This document shows positions 36,144 through 47,266 of a stretch of 64,000 nucleotides of DNA, one piece after another (the first letter of the stretch is position 1; each line of letters begins with the position of its first letter). The notes beneath the pieces were generated by a model that saw nothing but the letters and a program-made list of their open reading frames with translations, made no database searches and had not been told where the DNA came from. The DNA is from Dastarcus helophoroides. Lineage: Eukaryota > Arthropoda > Insecta > Coleoptera > Bothrideridae. The translations under genes were made by a program, and so were the position numbers. Location of the stretch: positions 34,614,722 to 34,678,721 of the forward strand of contig CM053328.1 of assembly GCA_028583605.1 (NCBI GenBank), read 5' to 3'.

Positions 36144-36581
36144 CTTTCCTAGAGAGCAACCGCTTCGCTAGGTGGCAGTGTTTCAACTGTTGGTAGTTCA
36201 GCTACCTATGATTCACTATACACGTCTGGAGGGCTGCATGAATTTTGTAGTCTAGGTTGCATTCTACGTGCATACTAGAAGAGAAACACTAATCAACAAT
36301 ATGCCATTAGATTTTTGGTAATTTTTTTTTGTTTTTTTGACGAAATTTTCACATGGTGATACATTTTTCATCCTTCTCCTGCTTCATTGTACCTCGAATC
36401 AATTTTGTCAATTTTCTTCAGGTGATACGTGGTTACATCAAAGTACATTGATTGGTAAGAACATCAGTGAAGGGTTTGAAGTCGTTTTTATGTAGATGAG
36501 ACAATTTTGATTTAGGTCGTCGTACATGCAGGTAAGACTAGTCCACACTCGACACACAGCTAGTCCACAATTATTCCATAC
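36144..36581 (+). repeat. Family-2 repeat continuation and adjoining intron
   Basis: Positions to about 36210 match 51650-51718 (ccttcctagagagcaacc..cttcgctagg..gtttcaactgttggtag). Beyond that, 36210-36300 loosely matches the sequence found at 55630-55677 and 58637-58680 after the hAT insertions are removed. The rest is unassigned intronic DNA. Confidence 0.55.
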
Positions 36582-36585
36582 ATAT

Positions 36586-36960
36586 TGTTACGTGCGTTAT
36601 CGGTTCGAATTGATACACGTGATAGATTATACCCACTTTATTACTGAATTAACTCGGCACACTTCAACTGAACACTAACTCACTAATTATTTACTAATTG
36701 CTAACCAACTTATTGCACTTGCTTCTAACTGACTGACTTGAGGGAAAACTGACCGCCTTTTTATAGTTTCGGCCCGCGTCTTCCAGAACTTTCGGCAGAT
36801 AAGGCTTATCGAATGCCGAAATTTCTGGAACGCTTATCTACCGTTTGCTTCGTTGTCGCGGCCGCTTTCCCCCTATCAGAACCTTCTAGAAACTTTTTTT
36901 ATTTACTAAATTCTACAATTCTATTCTAAATCCTATTTTATCTATTTACATTGCGTTACA
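36586..36960 (-). repeat. 3' LTR of the gypsy element
   Basis: 375 bp, + strand ends tgttacgtgcg...gcgttaca (TG..CA inverted termini). It aligns throughout with 42361-42726 except for a few substitutions near 36840-36950 and a 9-bp indel close to the inner end. Confidence 0.95.
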
Positions 36961-36973
36961 CTGCCTCCCCCTT
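36961..36973 (-). other. Polypurine tract
   Basis: On the minus strand aagggggaggcag immediately precedes the 3' LTR, the expected primer site for plus-strand DNA synthesis. Confidence 0.85.
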
Positions 36974-36990
36974 AGCAATGATCGTCCCGA

Positions 36991-39609
36991 TCAGTTCCAA
37001 TCAGTCACTTCGCCACTAAATTTGCATAGTCTGTTCAGGTGCACCACTTTCATTTTACTCCTGGAGCTACGCTGGACCCTGTATACCAAGTCGTTGATCC
37101 TCTTCAGCACTTTGTACGGCCCTTCCCAAGATGGCGTAAACTTTGGCGAAACGCCTTTCTTTCGCTGAGGGTTGTATAGCCATACCAACTCGCCCTCACT
37201 GAAACCACCATGATTGGCATTCACGTCATACCTGGCCTTCATCCGGTCCGTCGCCAAGTTGATCTTCGTCCGCACCAGAGCATGCGTCTCCAGTATCGCT
37301 TCCCTTAAGTCATCTACGAAACCCATCGTTTCCCTTTGGACCTCCCTTGGTGATCCAAACACCAAGTCACACGGAAGCCGCAGTTCCCTCCCGAAGATCA
37401 CTTTTGCCGGAGTCTGACTTGTAGTTTCATGAGTTGCCGCGCGATAGGCCATCAGAAACAGTGGTAGATGTCGGTCCCAGTCGGTCTGATGTTTGGAAAC
37501 GACCTTCGAAAGATGTTCCTCTAAGGTCCTGTTAAATCTCTCCACCATTCCGTCAGACTGTGGATGAAGAGGTGTTGTTCGAGTTTTCCTTATTCCAAGA
37601 AGACGACACACCTCTTGGAAAACCCCCGATTCAAAGTTCCTTCCCTGGTCCGAGTGTAGTTTAAAGGGAACACCAAATCGACAGATGAAGTTGTCCACAA
37701 GAACCCTTGCGACTGTGGTGGCTTCCTGGTTCGGGATGGCATAAGCTTCAGGCCATTTACTGAAATAATCCATGGCCACCAGGATGTACTTGTTTCCACC
37801 GTCTGAAACTGGGAATGGTCCTGCCACATCGATTGCAATTCTTTCAAATGGAGCTCCCACATTATATTGCTTCAGGGCCCCTTTGGTTCTCGTACGAGGA
37901 CCCTTGGATGCAGCACAGGTGACACATTTCCGACACCACCTCTCGACGTTCTCCCTGCAGTCAACCCAATAGAACCGTTTTCGAACCTTCTCCAGGGTCT
38001 TGTTCATCCCTAGGTGTCCACCAGAGGTTCCATTGTGCACCTCCCACAAGACCTGTGGAATCTTCTCCGGAGGCACCACCAACTGCAAGTTGACACGCTT
38101 TCCATCCGCGCTTTCCCATGCTCTCTTCAGTACCCCGTTCTCGACCTGGAGGGATTTCCATTGAGCCCACAAATTCTTAAGAGCTGGACTTCTGTCGGAA
38201 ACCTCTTGCTATTCCGGTCTGTCTCCAGCTTCTTTCCATTCCAATATGGGTCCGATATCAGCGTCGCACCTCTGTAGCTCCCGAAGACCTTCAACAGTCC
38301 ATTCGTCTTCTGGCTGGACAGAAGTGACCCTTATATCCACCATGTCCTCATGGTCCTCAACTCGTCTGCAATGTTTGCAATCCCCACAAGGTCTTCTGGA
38401 CAAAGCGTCAGCGTTGTTATGCTGTCGTCCCGGTCGATGATGCACCTTAATGTGATACTGCTGAAGCCTTTCTAACCATCTAGCCGTCTGTCCCTCCGCG
38501 TTCTTCATTCGGAGTAACCAAGAAAGTGCCGAATGGTCTGTTCTGATGAGGAATTCTTGCCCGTACAAATACTTGTGAAAGTGTTCCACGGCCTTCACTA
38601 TCGCAAGTAGTTCCTTCATGGTGGTGCAATAGTTCCTCTCCGGCTTCGTCAGGATCTTGCTGTAATAATCGATTACTCTTTCTTCACCGCCTTGAACTTG
38701 GGACAGCACAGCTCCAATGCCGACGTTACTGGCATCAATGTCTAACACGAACTTCCCACTCTGCTGAGGATACGCCAAGATAGGGCTTGTACACAAGGCG
38801 GACTTCAATGTTCGGAAAGCGGTATCACAGTCTGGAGTCCAGACGTACGGCCTTCTTCCTTCCGTTAGTTGATGCAACGGCGCAGCGATGTTGGCGAAAC
38901 CTTTCACAAATCTTCTGTAATAGGTACACAACCCCAAGAAACTCCTCAGTTCATGTTTGTCTTTGGGTCTTGGCCAGTCACGAATTGCTTGAGTCTTGCT
39001 GAAATTAGTTTCAACTCCTGCGGCTGATACAGTGTGGCCCAAAAATTCTACTTTCCTTTAGAACAAAGAGGACTTCTTTGGATTCAGCTTTAAGTTGGCT
39101 TGCTTTAATCTGTCGAAAACTTCTTGAAGATTTTCCAAATGTTCTTTAAAGCTCTTGACCATCACCATGACGTCATCTAGGTAAACCAAGCAAGTTTTCC
39201 AAGTGAGTCCTCGAAGTACCAGTTCCATTAGACGTTCGAAAGTAGCCGGTGCGTTGCATAGCCCAAAAGGCATAACCGTGAACTGATATAATCCACTCCC
39301 AGATGAAAAGGCCGTCTTTTCTTTGTCGTCGGGGTCTATGCTTACTTGCCAATATCCACTTTTCAAGTCCAAAGTTGAAAACCAGGTGGACCCAGACAAG
39401 GTCGTTAGGGTGTCATCAATTCTTGGCAAGGGGTAGCTGTTCTTTTTAGTGACGTCGTTTAATTTCCGGTAGTCGACACAGAATCTTGTTGACCCGCCCT
39501 TCTTTGTAACCAAGACTACAGGGGAAGACCATGGACTATTGGACTCCTCGATGACTCCATCCTTCATCATCTTCTTAACCAGTCCCGCGACTTCCTCTTG
39601 CTTGGCCAC
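36991..39609 (-). pseudogene. Gypsy pol: reverse transcriptase, RNase H and integrase, two in-frame stops
   Basis: Three open segments share one frame. 39058-39609 is reverse transcriptase (WSSPVVLVTKKGGSTRFCVD, LDLKSGYWQV, MPFGLCNAPATFERLM, catalytic YLDDVMV). 38209-39042 is the connection and RNase H domain (VLDIDASNVGIGAVLSQ, the Glu of MKELLAIVKAVEHF, RTDHSALSWL, NNADALSR). 36991-38172 is integrase, with an HHCC zinc finger ending WCRKCVTC, then DDE core residues in IDVAGPFP, HSDQGRNFES and ERFNRTLEEHL, and a C-terminal domain with WEGPYKVLKRI. The segments are separated only by an in-frame TAA at 39058-39060 and TAG at 38209-38211. Otherwise the domains look intact and of normal length. 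Confidence 0.93.
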
Positions 39610-40646
39610 CGGTAATCTTCTAGAAGTTGACGAATAGGTGTTGCATCGCCGGTGTTGATTTTGTGTCGAACTACGTCGGTCCTTTCTAGATTTCGGTCTC
39701 CATCGGTAAAAACGCCGTGGTTTTTCTTTAGAAATGACCTAGCCAGAACTACTTCTTCCTTGGACAAGTGTTTCAAGTCCACTTCCAACTTGACTTGTCC
39801 AATCTTCGTTTCCTGTACTGGCGCACAACTGTCTCCCAAGGAGCTTATTGAGGCTACCGGGGTACAGACTTCCAGAGTAGTACCCTTTTTGATTGAGCGT
39901 GCTATTGGGAACACGTTGGCAACTCTCACAGGTACCTTCTGAGATGCTTTAACCACGGATCTCGCCACTAGCAAATACTTGGAAATGTCATAAGTCGGTT
40001 CCACTAATCCAACGCAGCAGCCCAAATCTCCTTCCATTACAGCCATAACCGTCTTCTCGCTGCTTCCCCGCACTACAGATGTTTCGCAGGCAAACAGTCT
40101 TACCTCCTTTGGAGTGTCCTTTGGTGTAGTCAGGACAAGCTCTTCATTTCCCATCTTTAAAATGTTCTGCGCTGGGTCGAAAGTAAAACCATGTTGCCTG
40201 ATTACGTCCATCCCCAGAATCAGTTCGTCTTCGATATCTGCCACTAACACCCGATGCGAAATCCTTAGTTTTCCCAGACCAATCATGACGTCTGCCTCTC
40301 CTATAATTGGCGCAGTATCTCCCGTTACTGTTCTGAGGACCATTCTTTGCGACAGTACCTTCGGCTGCGATGGTAGGATGTTCCTTCGTGCCAAAGTAAC
40401 CATGGCGCCTGTGTCGACTGTGGCCTGTACATTTCTTCCATCTGCGCTGGCTGCAACTACTAAACTTTCCATGGTCCTTTTTATCTGTTTGATGGAAAGA
40501 GTTTTGGGGGCTCGTTGCTCGACACCAGCCAGTGAGTGCCCCTTCCCACTGGCTGATTTTAGTTTTCCTGCTGTGGGGCTTGTCGACTTCTTGGGGCTGA
40601 CCTGCAGTCCTTCTTGAAGTGCCCCGGTTTGCCACAGTTGTAACAT
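39567..40646 (-). pseudogene. Gypsy pol N-terminus: aspartic protease
   Basis: Contains the retropepsin active site (VDTGAMVTLARR) and ILGMDVIRQHGF, followed by a linker leading towards reverse transcriptase. It overlaps the end of gag (40559-40646) in the -1 frame, the usual geometry for gag-pol ribosomal frameshifting, but I found no canonical slippery heptamer at the gag stop. The frame is lost near 39620, one base short compared with the RT frame, so protease and RT are disconnected by a frameshift. This explains why this ORF ends in a short unrelated tail (KRKSRDWLRR). Confidence 0.88.
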
Positions 40647-42204
40647 GTGCTTCTGTTGGATCTGCCTTTTAGAGTTCCTACCAATTCTTGGATGCTCGCG
40701 TCCATTTTCTTTAGGCTAGCGCTTATGTTCGCGTTCATTCCCTTTACTTCCTTCGTGTTAGCACTCATACTCGTATTCATTTCTTTTATGTTAGCGCTCA
40801 TGTTCGCGAGATCAGTGTCATTCGCGGCCTCTTCGATGTCAGCTTTCCTAATTCTCCGTGACGCCCCTGGCTCTGAAACCTTGTAAGCGGCTTCAACCTC
40901 CAAGGCTCTAATCAGTGCCTCCCTTGATGTTTGGACGTTCGACAAGCGTATTACTCTCTGGACTTCCGGATCTCTTATTCCTTCTATGAAAATTCTAACT
41001 GCGTGAAGTTCCAGAAAAACGGTTGGTGCTGTTGGATAGGCAATATACGCCAGTCTTCTCACGTCAGCCTCGAATTCTTGCAGGGTTTCGCCACTTTTCT
41101 GCCTTCTTACTAGCAGCTGCGACTGGACAACTTGCTGCAAATGGTGGTCCCCAAATCTTAGCTCTAAAGCCCTAACTAGATCTTCATAATTGGCTTGTTC
41201 TTGATCCGATAGAGTTCGGAGTAATTCCAGAGCATCTCCGCGCAGGGATACCACTAATGAGGTTGCCTTTGCTTCTTCCGTCCACCGATTTGCCTTAGCA
41301 GCAGCTTCGAACTGTTTTCTGTAGGTCTGGAAGGATGCTTTCCCATCATAGGTCGGAGGTTTCACTTTTTGGGAAGAGATAGCGGGTACACTTTCGGATT
41401 CGTGTTGTGTGACTTGTCCACTTAGCAACTTCTTCATGTTTTTTTCGATGTTGCTGAACTTTTTCTGTGTTGTATTTTCCAAATCAAGAAGCTTGCTGTT
41501 GAATTTTTCTTTTACTTCTCCAATTTCTTCCCTGACTTCGCCAATCTCTTCCTGCATTTCTTCTCGCATTCCTGTAATCTGTTCTTTCATTTTTTCAACG
41601 TCTACTCCCATTTTTTCAGTTATATTGGCTAGTAGACTATGCAATTCTTGTTTTTCTGCATTCCTTTTCTGATCTTCTTCTTGTTTTTCTTGTCGTCTTC
41701 GTTCTTCCTCCTGTTCTTTTTCTTGTCGTCTTCGTTCTTCTTCCTGTTCTTTTTCTTGTCGTCTTCGTTCTTCTTCCTGTTCTTTTTCTTGCTGTCTTCG
41801 TTCTTCTTCCTGTTCTTTTTCTTGTCGTCTTCGTTCTTCTTCCTGTCGTCTTCGTTCTTCCTCTTGTTCTTTTTCTTGTCGTCTTCGTTCTTCCTCCCGT
41901 TCTTTTTCTTGTCGTCTTCGTTCTTCCTCCTGTTCTTTTTCTTGTCGTCTTCGTTCTTCCTCCTGTTCTTTTTCTTGTCGTTTTCGTTCTTCCTCCTGTT
42001 CTTTTTCTTGTCGTCTTCGTTCTTCGTCTTGTCGTATTCGTTCTTCCTCCTGTTCTTTTTCTTGTCGTCTTCGTTCTTCGTCTTGTCGTCTTCGTTCTTC
42101 CTCTTGTTCTTTTTTTGTCGTCTTTCCTCTGCTTGTTCTTTAAACATTGCTAATAACGCTTGCATTTGTTGTTCCATTTTGGCCGATTTTAATCTCGTAT
42201 CCAT
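40559..42204 (-). pseudogene. Gypsy gag with 33-bp coding repeats and one frameshift
   Basis: The real ATG is at 42202-42204 (MDTRLKSAKMEQQMQALL). After about 30 codons the sequence enters a repeat that in the gag frame reads EERRRQEKEQE per unit. One base is missing in the T-run at about 42106-42112 relative to the other units, which throws the N-terminus out of frame. In the correct frame the protein continues with a coiled-coil region (EEIGEVREEIGEVKEKF), a capsid-like part (YDGKASFQTYRKQFEAAAKA, SLVVSLRGDALELL, RFGDHHL) and a CCHC zinc knuckle (CYNCGKPGHFKKDC) before the stop at 40559. The protein binds and packages the element's RNA. Confidence 0.85.
41690..42125 (-). repeat. 33-bp minisatellite inside gag
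   Basis: About eleven units of 33 bp (landmark cttgtcgtcttcg near 41689, 41722, 41755, 41788, 41821, 41874, 41907, 41940 and so on), plus shorter 21-bp units. Each 33-bp unit is 11 codons, so copy-number change preserves the gag frame and lengthens a charged coiled coil. Confidence 0.9.
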
Positions 42205-42339
42205 AAAGCGTATTTGAATGTTCACGAATTTATTTGACGCGCCTCGTATAACTATTTAAAAGTTTAAAAGGTCCGAGATAAAGTCAACTACGGCACCTGG
42301 CACGAATTTTTTTCGAGTAATAAAGCACAATCCACGAAT

Positions 42340-42358
42340 AATCCCGCTTCTGACACCA
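42340..42358 (-). other. Primer-binding site, tRNA-Leu type
   Basis: On the minus strand the bases two after the 5' LTR read TGGTGTCAGAAGCGGGATT. From memory of insect tRNA-Leu 3' ends (..CCCACTTCTGACA-CCA) this pairs at all but one position. Confidence 0.75.
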
Positions 42359-42360
42359 AA

Positions 42361-42726
42361 TGTTACGTGCGTTATCGGTTCGAATTGATACACGTGATAG
42401 ATTATACCCACTTTATTACTGAATTAACTCGGCACACTTCAACTGAACACTAACTCACTAATTATTTACTAATTGCTAACCAACTTATTGCACTTGCTTC
42501 TAACTGACTGACTTGAGGGAAAACTGACCGCCTTTTTATAGTTTCGGCCCGCGTCTTCCAGAACTTTCGGCAGATAAGGCTTATCGAATGCCGAAATTTC
42601 TGGAACGCTTATCTGCCGTTTGTTTCGTTATCGCGGCCGCTTTCCCCTTATCAGAACCTTCTAGAAACTTTTTTTATTTACTAAATTCTACAATTCTATT
42701 CTAAATCCTATTTACACTGCGTTACA
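42361..42726 (-). repeat. 5' LTR of the gypsy element
   Basis: 366 bp with the same ends as the LTR at 36586. It should carry the element's promoter in minus orientation; no TATA call is made. Confidence 0.95.
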
Positions 42727-42868
42727 ATATTATTGAGTCGAGGCATCACATGGAGACCAATACATAAAGCATGATTCTCTGATCTCAAGTTTTTTGAGCT
42801 CTGTGAATAAGAAAATGAGAAACAAGATCTAGGAGACTCTATTGTCTAACCCAGTAGTTCCCAACTTA

Positions 42869-44241
42869 CAAGGAAAGTACCCGAGGTGTACCCCACCAAT
42901 TTTTTTCATTTTGTGATATGTTATAGTACATAGAAAAATATTGGACATGTATTTTTTTTTAGATGCTAACTCGGCGATTTAAGTGGTGAAACCACCCCTT
43001 AAAGCTAACCCCAAAAAACAATTTTTCTTCAATAACTCAAGAATGAATTAGAATTTTTTGATGAAATAAACGCTCTCTTATTTATCATAAAAAAGCGTTC
43101 CCAAAAACATATTTGTTATGTTAAAAAGTTGCAACCCCTAATTTTTATGGGCCAGCCCTCATAAAGGTAAGAGTTTTATATTATTTCACTTTTAATGCAA
43201 ATTATATGTCATTCTACAGAAAAAAATGGCTCTAGGGGTAAATGACCCTTTCTAATGATTTTTTTTTGTAAAACTTCGATACAGGTCAATCTTATTTTTT
43301 AATTTTCTTAATGACAATGCCGAATTCCATAAAATTGAATGATTTAAAAGTTGGTATAAAAGACAAAAATTAAACCCACCCCTATAGAAAGTAGGGGTTG
43401 CAACCCTTTGGCATAACTGATACGTTTTTAGAAGCACATTCTTATGAGAAATAACGTAACAATGGTTTTAGCAAAAAATTTCAATTTATTATTGAGATAC
43501 TATAGAAAAACTGTTTTTGGGGGTTATCTTTAGGGATGGGGAGTTCACCACCTAAATCACAAATTTAGCATCTAAAAAAACTGTTGATACATTATTTTGA
43601 TAAAATATCAACATATAATAAGTTAAAGGTAAAAAATAAATGTTTTGTTTGGCAATCTAATAATGATCAAATCCATAGGGTTCTCCAAACGTCATAAAAA
43701 TAGGGGTGTTAAGTTATTTCACTGTTAATGTAAAATATATGTCAAAGTAATCATTATAGAAATAAAATTAAAAACATGTTGTGTTTTACCTTCCATATCA
43801 CTGTACAGAAAAAAATTAGCTCAAGGAGTAAATCACCCCTTTCAAGGATTTTTTTTGAAAAACCCCGAGACAGGTTAATTTTATTTTTTAGTTTTCTAAA
43901 TAAAATTGTTACATTTGATAAAATTCAGTTGTTCAAAAGTTGATATATAAGAAAAACAACCCATAAAAATTAGGGGTTGCAACTTTTTAAAATAGCTAAT
44001 ATGTTTTTAGAAGCGATTTTTTATAAAAAATAACAAAGCGTTTGTTTCATCAAAAAATTTTAATTAATTCTCGAGTTATTAAAGAAAAACGGTTTTTTGG
44101 GGTTAACTTTAAGGGTTGGTTTCACCACTTAAATCGCCGAGTTAGCATCTAAAAAAAATACTTGTCCAATATTTTTTTATGTACTATAACATATCACAAA
44201 ATAAAAGAAATCGGTGGGATACACCTCGGGCACTTTCCTTG
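42869..44241. mobile_element. Long-TIR DNA element, non-autonomous
   Basis: The ends caaggaaagt.cccgaggtgta are inverted repeats that stay alignable for ~220 bp (tgatatgttatagtacat, ttagatgctaactcggcg, atttaagtggtgaaacca). The right half is internally duplicated in tandem: 43170-43590 resembles 43710-44140, so the inner TIR arm occurs three times. No coding capacity is seen and no target duplication could be identified, so superfamily is unknown. Confidence 0.7.
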
Positions 44242-44404
44242 CTAGTGACACACTTAAACATTAGTTAAAACTTGCAACAACATTTTGTCTTTTGCTTAGA
44301 TAATTTTCATTATGTAGTTTGTGCTTTATCGTATCAATGTAACTGTCACCTATTAAATCAACCTTATTGAGAACCAGAATGGGCAGCTTAATTCCCATGA
44401 TTGT
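44242..44404. other. Short unassigned interval
   Basis: No repeat or gene recognised between the TIR element and the LINE fragment. Confidence 0.4.
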
Positions 44405-44740
44405 ATTTTTTTTAACTTTAATCCATTCGCAAAGAGCAACTCCAATATGCCTTCAAAGCACTGTGACTAGGATATGGAAACAAGGATAGATGGGGATGAA
44501 CGGCCTTCTTAAACAAGAATAGGTTGTAATTTTTGGGAAAAACTCCAAATTCCATAGCAAGGAAGTTCTATACAAAAAAATCTCCGTAGACAGAAGTCCT
44601 CACGGTGTTAAGCTGAACCGCACAGGAATCTGTTGTCTCCAACCATCTTTCATGCCTCAAAAATTTTGCCCTTGGGGGAATCAATCCTATTTCTGCGAGC
44701 ATCCCCCATGATAGTACTTCTAGAAAAGAGATAAGTCACG
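44405..44740 (-). pseudogene. 5'-truncated Jockey-type LINE fragment
   Basis: On the minus strand this matches the 3' end of the LINE at 63370-63730: agtactatcatgg, gatgctcgcag, the gtgaggacttctgtctacgg block, ccaaaaattacaacctattc and cttgtttaagaaggc. It corresponds to the last ~110 codons of ORF2 plus the 3' tail and is full of stops and shifts. It is an independent, dead-on-arrival insertion of the same family. Confidence 0.8.
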
Positions 44741-45530
44741 CCGATTTCGATATTTTTTTCAGAATTTCCACTTTCTCTGGAAATTTTGACTTATTCTGAA
44801 ATCAAATTAGCCATTCTTTCAAAAAATATTGTTTTTTCTGAAAATCCCAACGAAATTTTCGACTTTTTTTTGAAATTTTCGATCCGATCATATTGAAGTA
44901 TTTCCATTTTTTTAAAGTTTCAAATAGTTTTCTAAAAGGATTTGACATTCATAGAAAATTTTTACTTTTGTTAATCTTGACATTTTTTGAAAATTCAACT
45001 CTGAAAATTTCGACATCCTAAAATGTCCACTCAAACTTTCCAAAATTTTGACTTAAAGAAAGCTTTCACTTTTGCCGAGACTTGGGTTTTCATCGAAATT
45101 TTAACTTTTTCATAAATTTTGCCCTTATATTGAAAATTTTAATTTTTAGACATTTTTAAAAATTTCCATTTCTAAAATTTTAACTTTTTTCAAAATTTAA
45201 CCACATTTTGTAAAAAACCTCCTTTCCGAGAACTTGGATAAAATAAAATATTTTGATTTTAAAACTTTCTTTTGCTTTTGCTTTTGCTTTTTTGTAAATT
45301 TCGACTTCCACAATTTCTATCCTTTGGAAAATTTTAAAGTGTTAAAAAGTTTGGACTTATTTTTTCAGAGCACCATTTTTTCTATCAAAATTGGAACGTT
45401 TTAATAAAGATCATATTTTTAAATCATTAGATTTCTAAAAATTTTAATCTTTTATTTTGAAAATTTCGATATTTTCGAAACTGTTGTTCTTTAAAAATGT
45501 CTACCTTTGGAGAATGGACTTTTTATAATT
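44741..45530 (-). other. AT-rich filler
   Basis: T-rich (reverse-orientation) filler with phrases such as aattttgactt. A short cttttgctttt tandem repeat lies near 45270. No gene seen. Confidence 0.5.
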
Positions 45531-45531
45531 T

Positions 45532-45672
45532 TGGTGGAACGGACTCGTCCTTGGTTATCTTCAAAAATTGAAATACAAATCTTGTCCTCTGAAACCAAGA
45601 AAGACTAAAAAACACAACAAAGGTTGCTCTAACGCGCTTCGAGAGCCAAGCTATCATTTTCAGAGAGATACT
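45532..45672 (-). repeat. Family-1 repeat copy, core mutated
   Basis: A full-length unit (ggtggaacggactcgtcctt ... ttttcagagagata). On the minus strand the core reads CTGAAAA and GAAG in place of CTGAAGA and GAAA, so G8 and A15.1 are lost and cleavage is not expected. Confidence 0.75.
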
Positions 45673-45983
45673 AACATCTAATCCTAAAATTAACCCTTAT
45701 ATACTAAGAATATAAATTTTTATAAAGCTATTCTTCACGGTGGGCTCTTATTAATCGGAAACATTATGTTTATTAATTTTTTATTTAACATTTCTGCAAC
45801 CCAGTTTGGAAATATTCAAATTTCTATTAACTAATGTTGACAATATTTTATAAACTTTTGGCTTTATAACAGTTTTAAATTTTTTCAAAAATTTTTTTCT
45901 TCAAAATTCGGATTTTTTGCTTTTTGATTGTCTCTTCTTTTGAAAAATCGGAACATTTTTGGAAATTGCAATTTGTTTTATTA

Positions 45984-47264
45984 CCAGGCAACCAATAAAC
46001 TTCGTGCGGTTTTTCTCTATTGTCTACTTTTATGAATTATATTCAGTAAACAGGATGTAGTGGTGGGGTAATTTTGAATATAGGTTAAAACTTGTCTCAT
46101 GAAGTATCATTTAGGGTATTTTATAAGTTTGATTACTTTGAATTAAAGTGCAAAATCTTTGCTAGAGTATGGCCGTGTCAAATGCCATAATTCGTGCTTG
46201 TTTACTTTATGAATTCAAACTTGGTACCAAGGCTGCAAAAGCTTGTCGTAAGATATGCGCTGCTTTTGGGGAAGGTACTATAGCTAAACGGACGGGTCAA
46301 AAGTTGTTTAAGAAATTGGCCTCTGGAGATGAAAATCTGGAAGATGAACCTCGCTCCGGAAGACCATCAACGATCAACAACGGCGATATCAAGCTGGCGA
46401 TCGAGCAAGATTCAAGTCAAACATGTCAAGCTCTTGCCTTAACATTCAATGTGAGAGATGAAACTATTCGCATACATCTGCACCTGCTTGGGAAACCATG
46501 GAAGTTAAGCAAATAGGTACCACATGAATTAAGTGAAACGAAGTTACAGCGCTTAACAATCTGTTCATCATTGCTTTCTCGCCACAACTGAATGTCGTTT
46601 TTTGACCGGATGTTGACGTGTGATGAAAAATGGATTATGTACTCCAATAATTAGCGCTCATATCGTTGGCTATCCAGTAAAGATCCGTTGACGTTGACTG
46701 CTAAACCAAAGATTTATCAACAAAAGATTCTGTTATGTGTATAGTGAACTACAGCAAGTATAGTTCACTATGAGCTTCTGCCAAGTGAACAAACCATTAC
46801 TGCTGAAATCTACTCGGCACAGCTTAACAGAGGTGCGGTCACCCTAAGTCAAAAACAGCCTTCTTTGGCGAACAAAAAAGATGTTGTCTTTCATCAGGAC
46901 AACGCAAGACCACACACAGCAAGAATCACCCAGGAAACTATATCGTGACTACAATGGAAAGTTCTACCTCACTTTCCGTACTCACCAGACCTTGCTCCAA
47001 GTGACTACCACCTGTTTTTGGCCTTGGACAACCACATGCGGAATCGACGATTTGAAAATAGAGAGGTTTTGGAAAACGAGATGATACACTTCATTCCCAA
47101 AAGCAAGACTTTTATAAAAATAGGATATATGATCTTGTGTCTAGATGGGAAAGGGTAATACTTGCTAAGGGTGATAATTTTTTAGAATAAATCTAAGTTA
47201 AACCCATTTTATGTGTTACTATTTCTTAACCTTCAAAACCGCACAAACTTTTTTGGTTGCCTGA
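45984..47264 (+). mobile_element. Mariner element with both TIRs
   Basis: 1281 bp bounded by TA on both sides (45982-45983 and 47265-47266). The terminal inverted repeats begin YCAGGCAACCAA and stay similar for ~32 bp (..gtgcggtttt). Length, TA target and a single transposase gene are all as expected for a Tc1/mariner family mariner. Confidence 0.92.
46169..47190 (+). pseudogene. Mariner transposase, inactivated
   Basis: Starts MAVSNAIIRACLLYEFKLGT, with an N-terminal helix-turn-helix region and the mariner signature LEDEPRSGRP. A TAG interrupts at 46514 just before VPHELSE, where mariners have Trp. Further stops lie near 46591 and 46652, and there is a frameshift near 46965. The catalytic Asp residues are recognisable in CDEKWI, HQDNARPHTA and YSPDLAPSDYHLF. 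The terminal residues ERVILAKGDNFLE end at TAA 47188-47190. About 340 codons in all, normal for the family. Confidence 0.9.
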
Positions 47265-47266
47265 TA

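Larger units (their letters stand above)
36586..42726 (-). mobile_element. Ty3/gypsy LTR retrotransposon, nearly complete
   Basis: A 6141-bp element flanked by the 4-bp target duplication ATAT (36582-36585 and 42727-42730). It has LTRs with TG...CA ends, a PBS matching tRNA-Leu, a polypurine tract, and gag followed by pol in the order protease, reverse transcriptase, RNase H, integrase, the Ty3/gypsy order. No envelope-like ORF fits between integrase and the 3' LTR. By eye the LTRs differ at about five positions plus one 9-bp indel, so insertion is fairly recent, yet the coding region carries at least two frameshifts and two stops. It lies antisense to the RUNX gene. Confidence 0.95.

Noticed and set aside
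37214..40617. Several + strand ORFs across the gypsy pol region (for example 40114-40617)
   Set aside because: Opposite-strand shadows of pol; the minus-strand frames carry all the catalytic motifs.
40559..40646. Slippery heptamer for gag-pol frameshifting at the gag stop
   Set aside because: The -1 overlap geometry fits, but the bases at the gag end (ggaaaac) do not match X XXY YYZ in the gag frame.
41639..42217. 192-codon + strand ORF of Phe/Leu/Ser repeats resembling a membrane protein
   Set aside because: It is the antisense reading of the gag 33-bp minisatellite; its periodicity follows the coding repeat.
41629..42225. 198-codon minus-strand ORF of K/N/E/D repeats
   Set aside because: Only its first ~30 codons are real gag. 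The rest is out-of-frame reading after a one-base loss.
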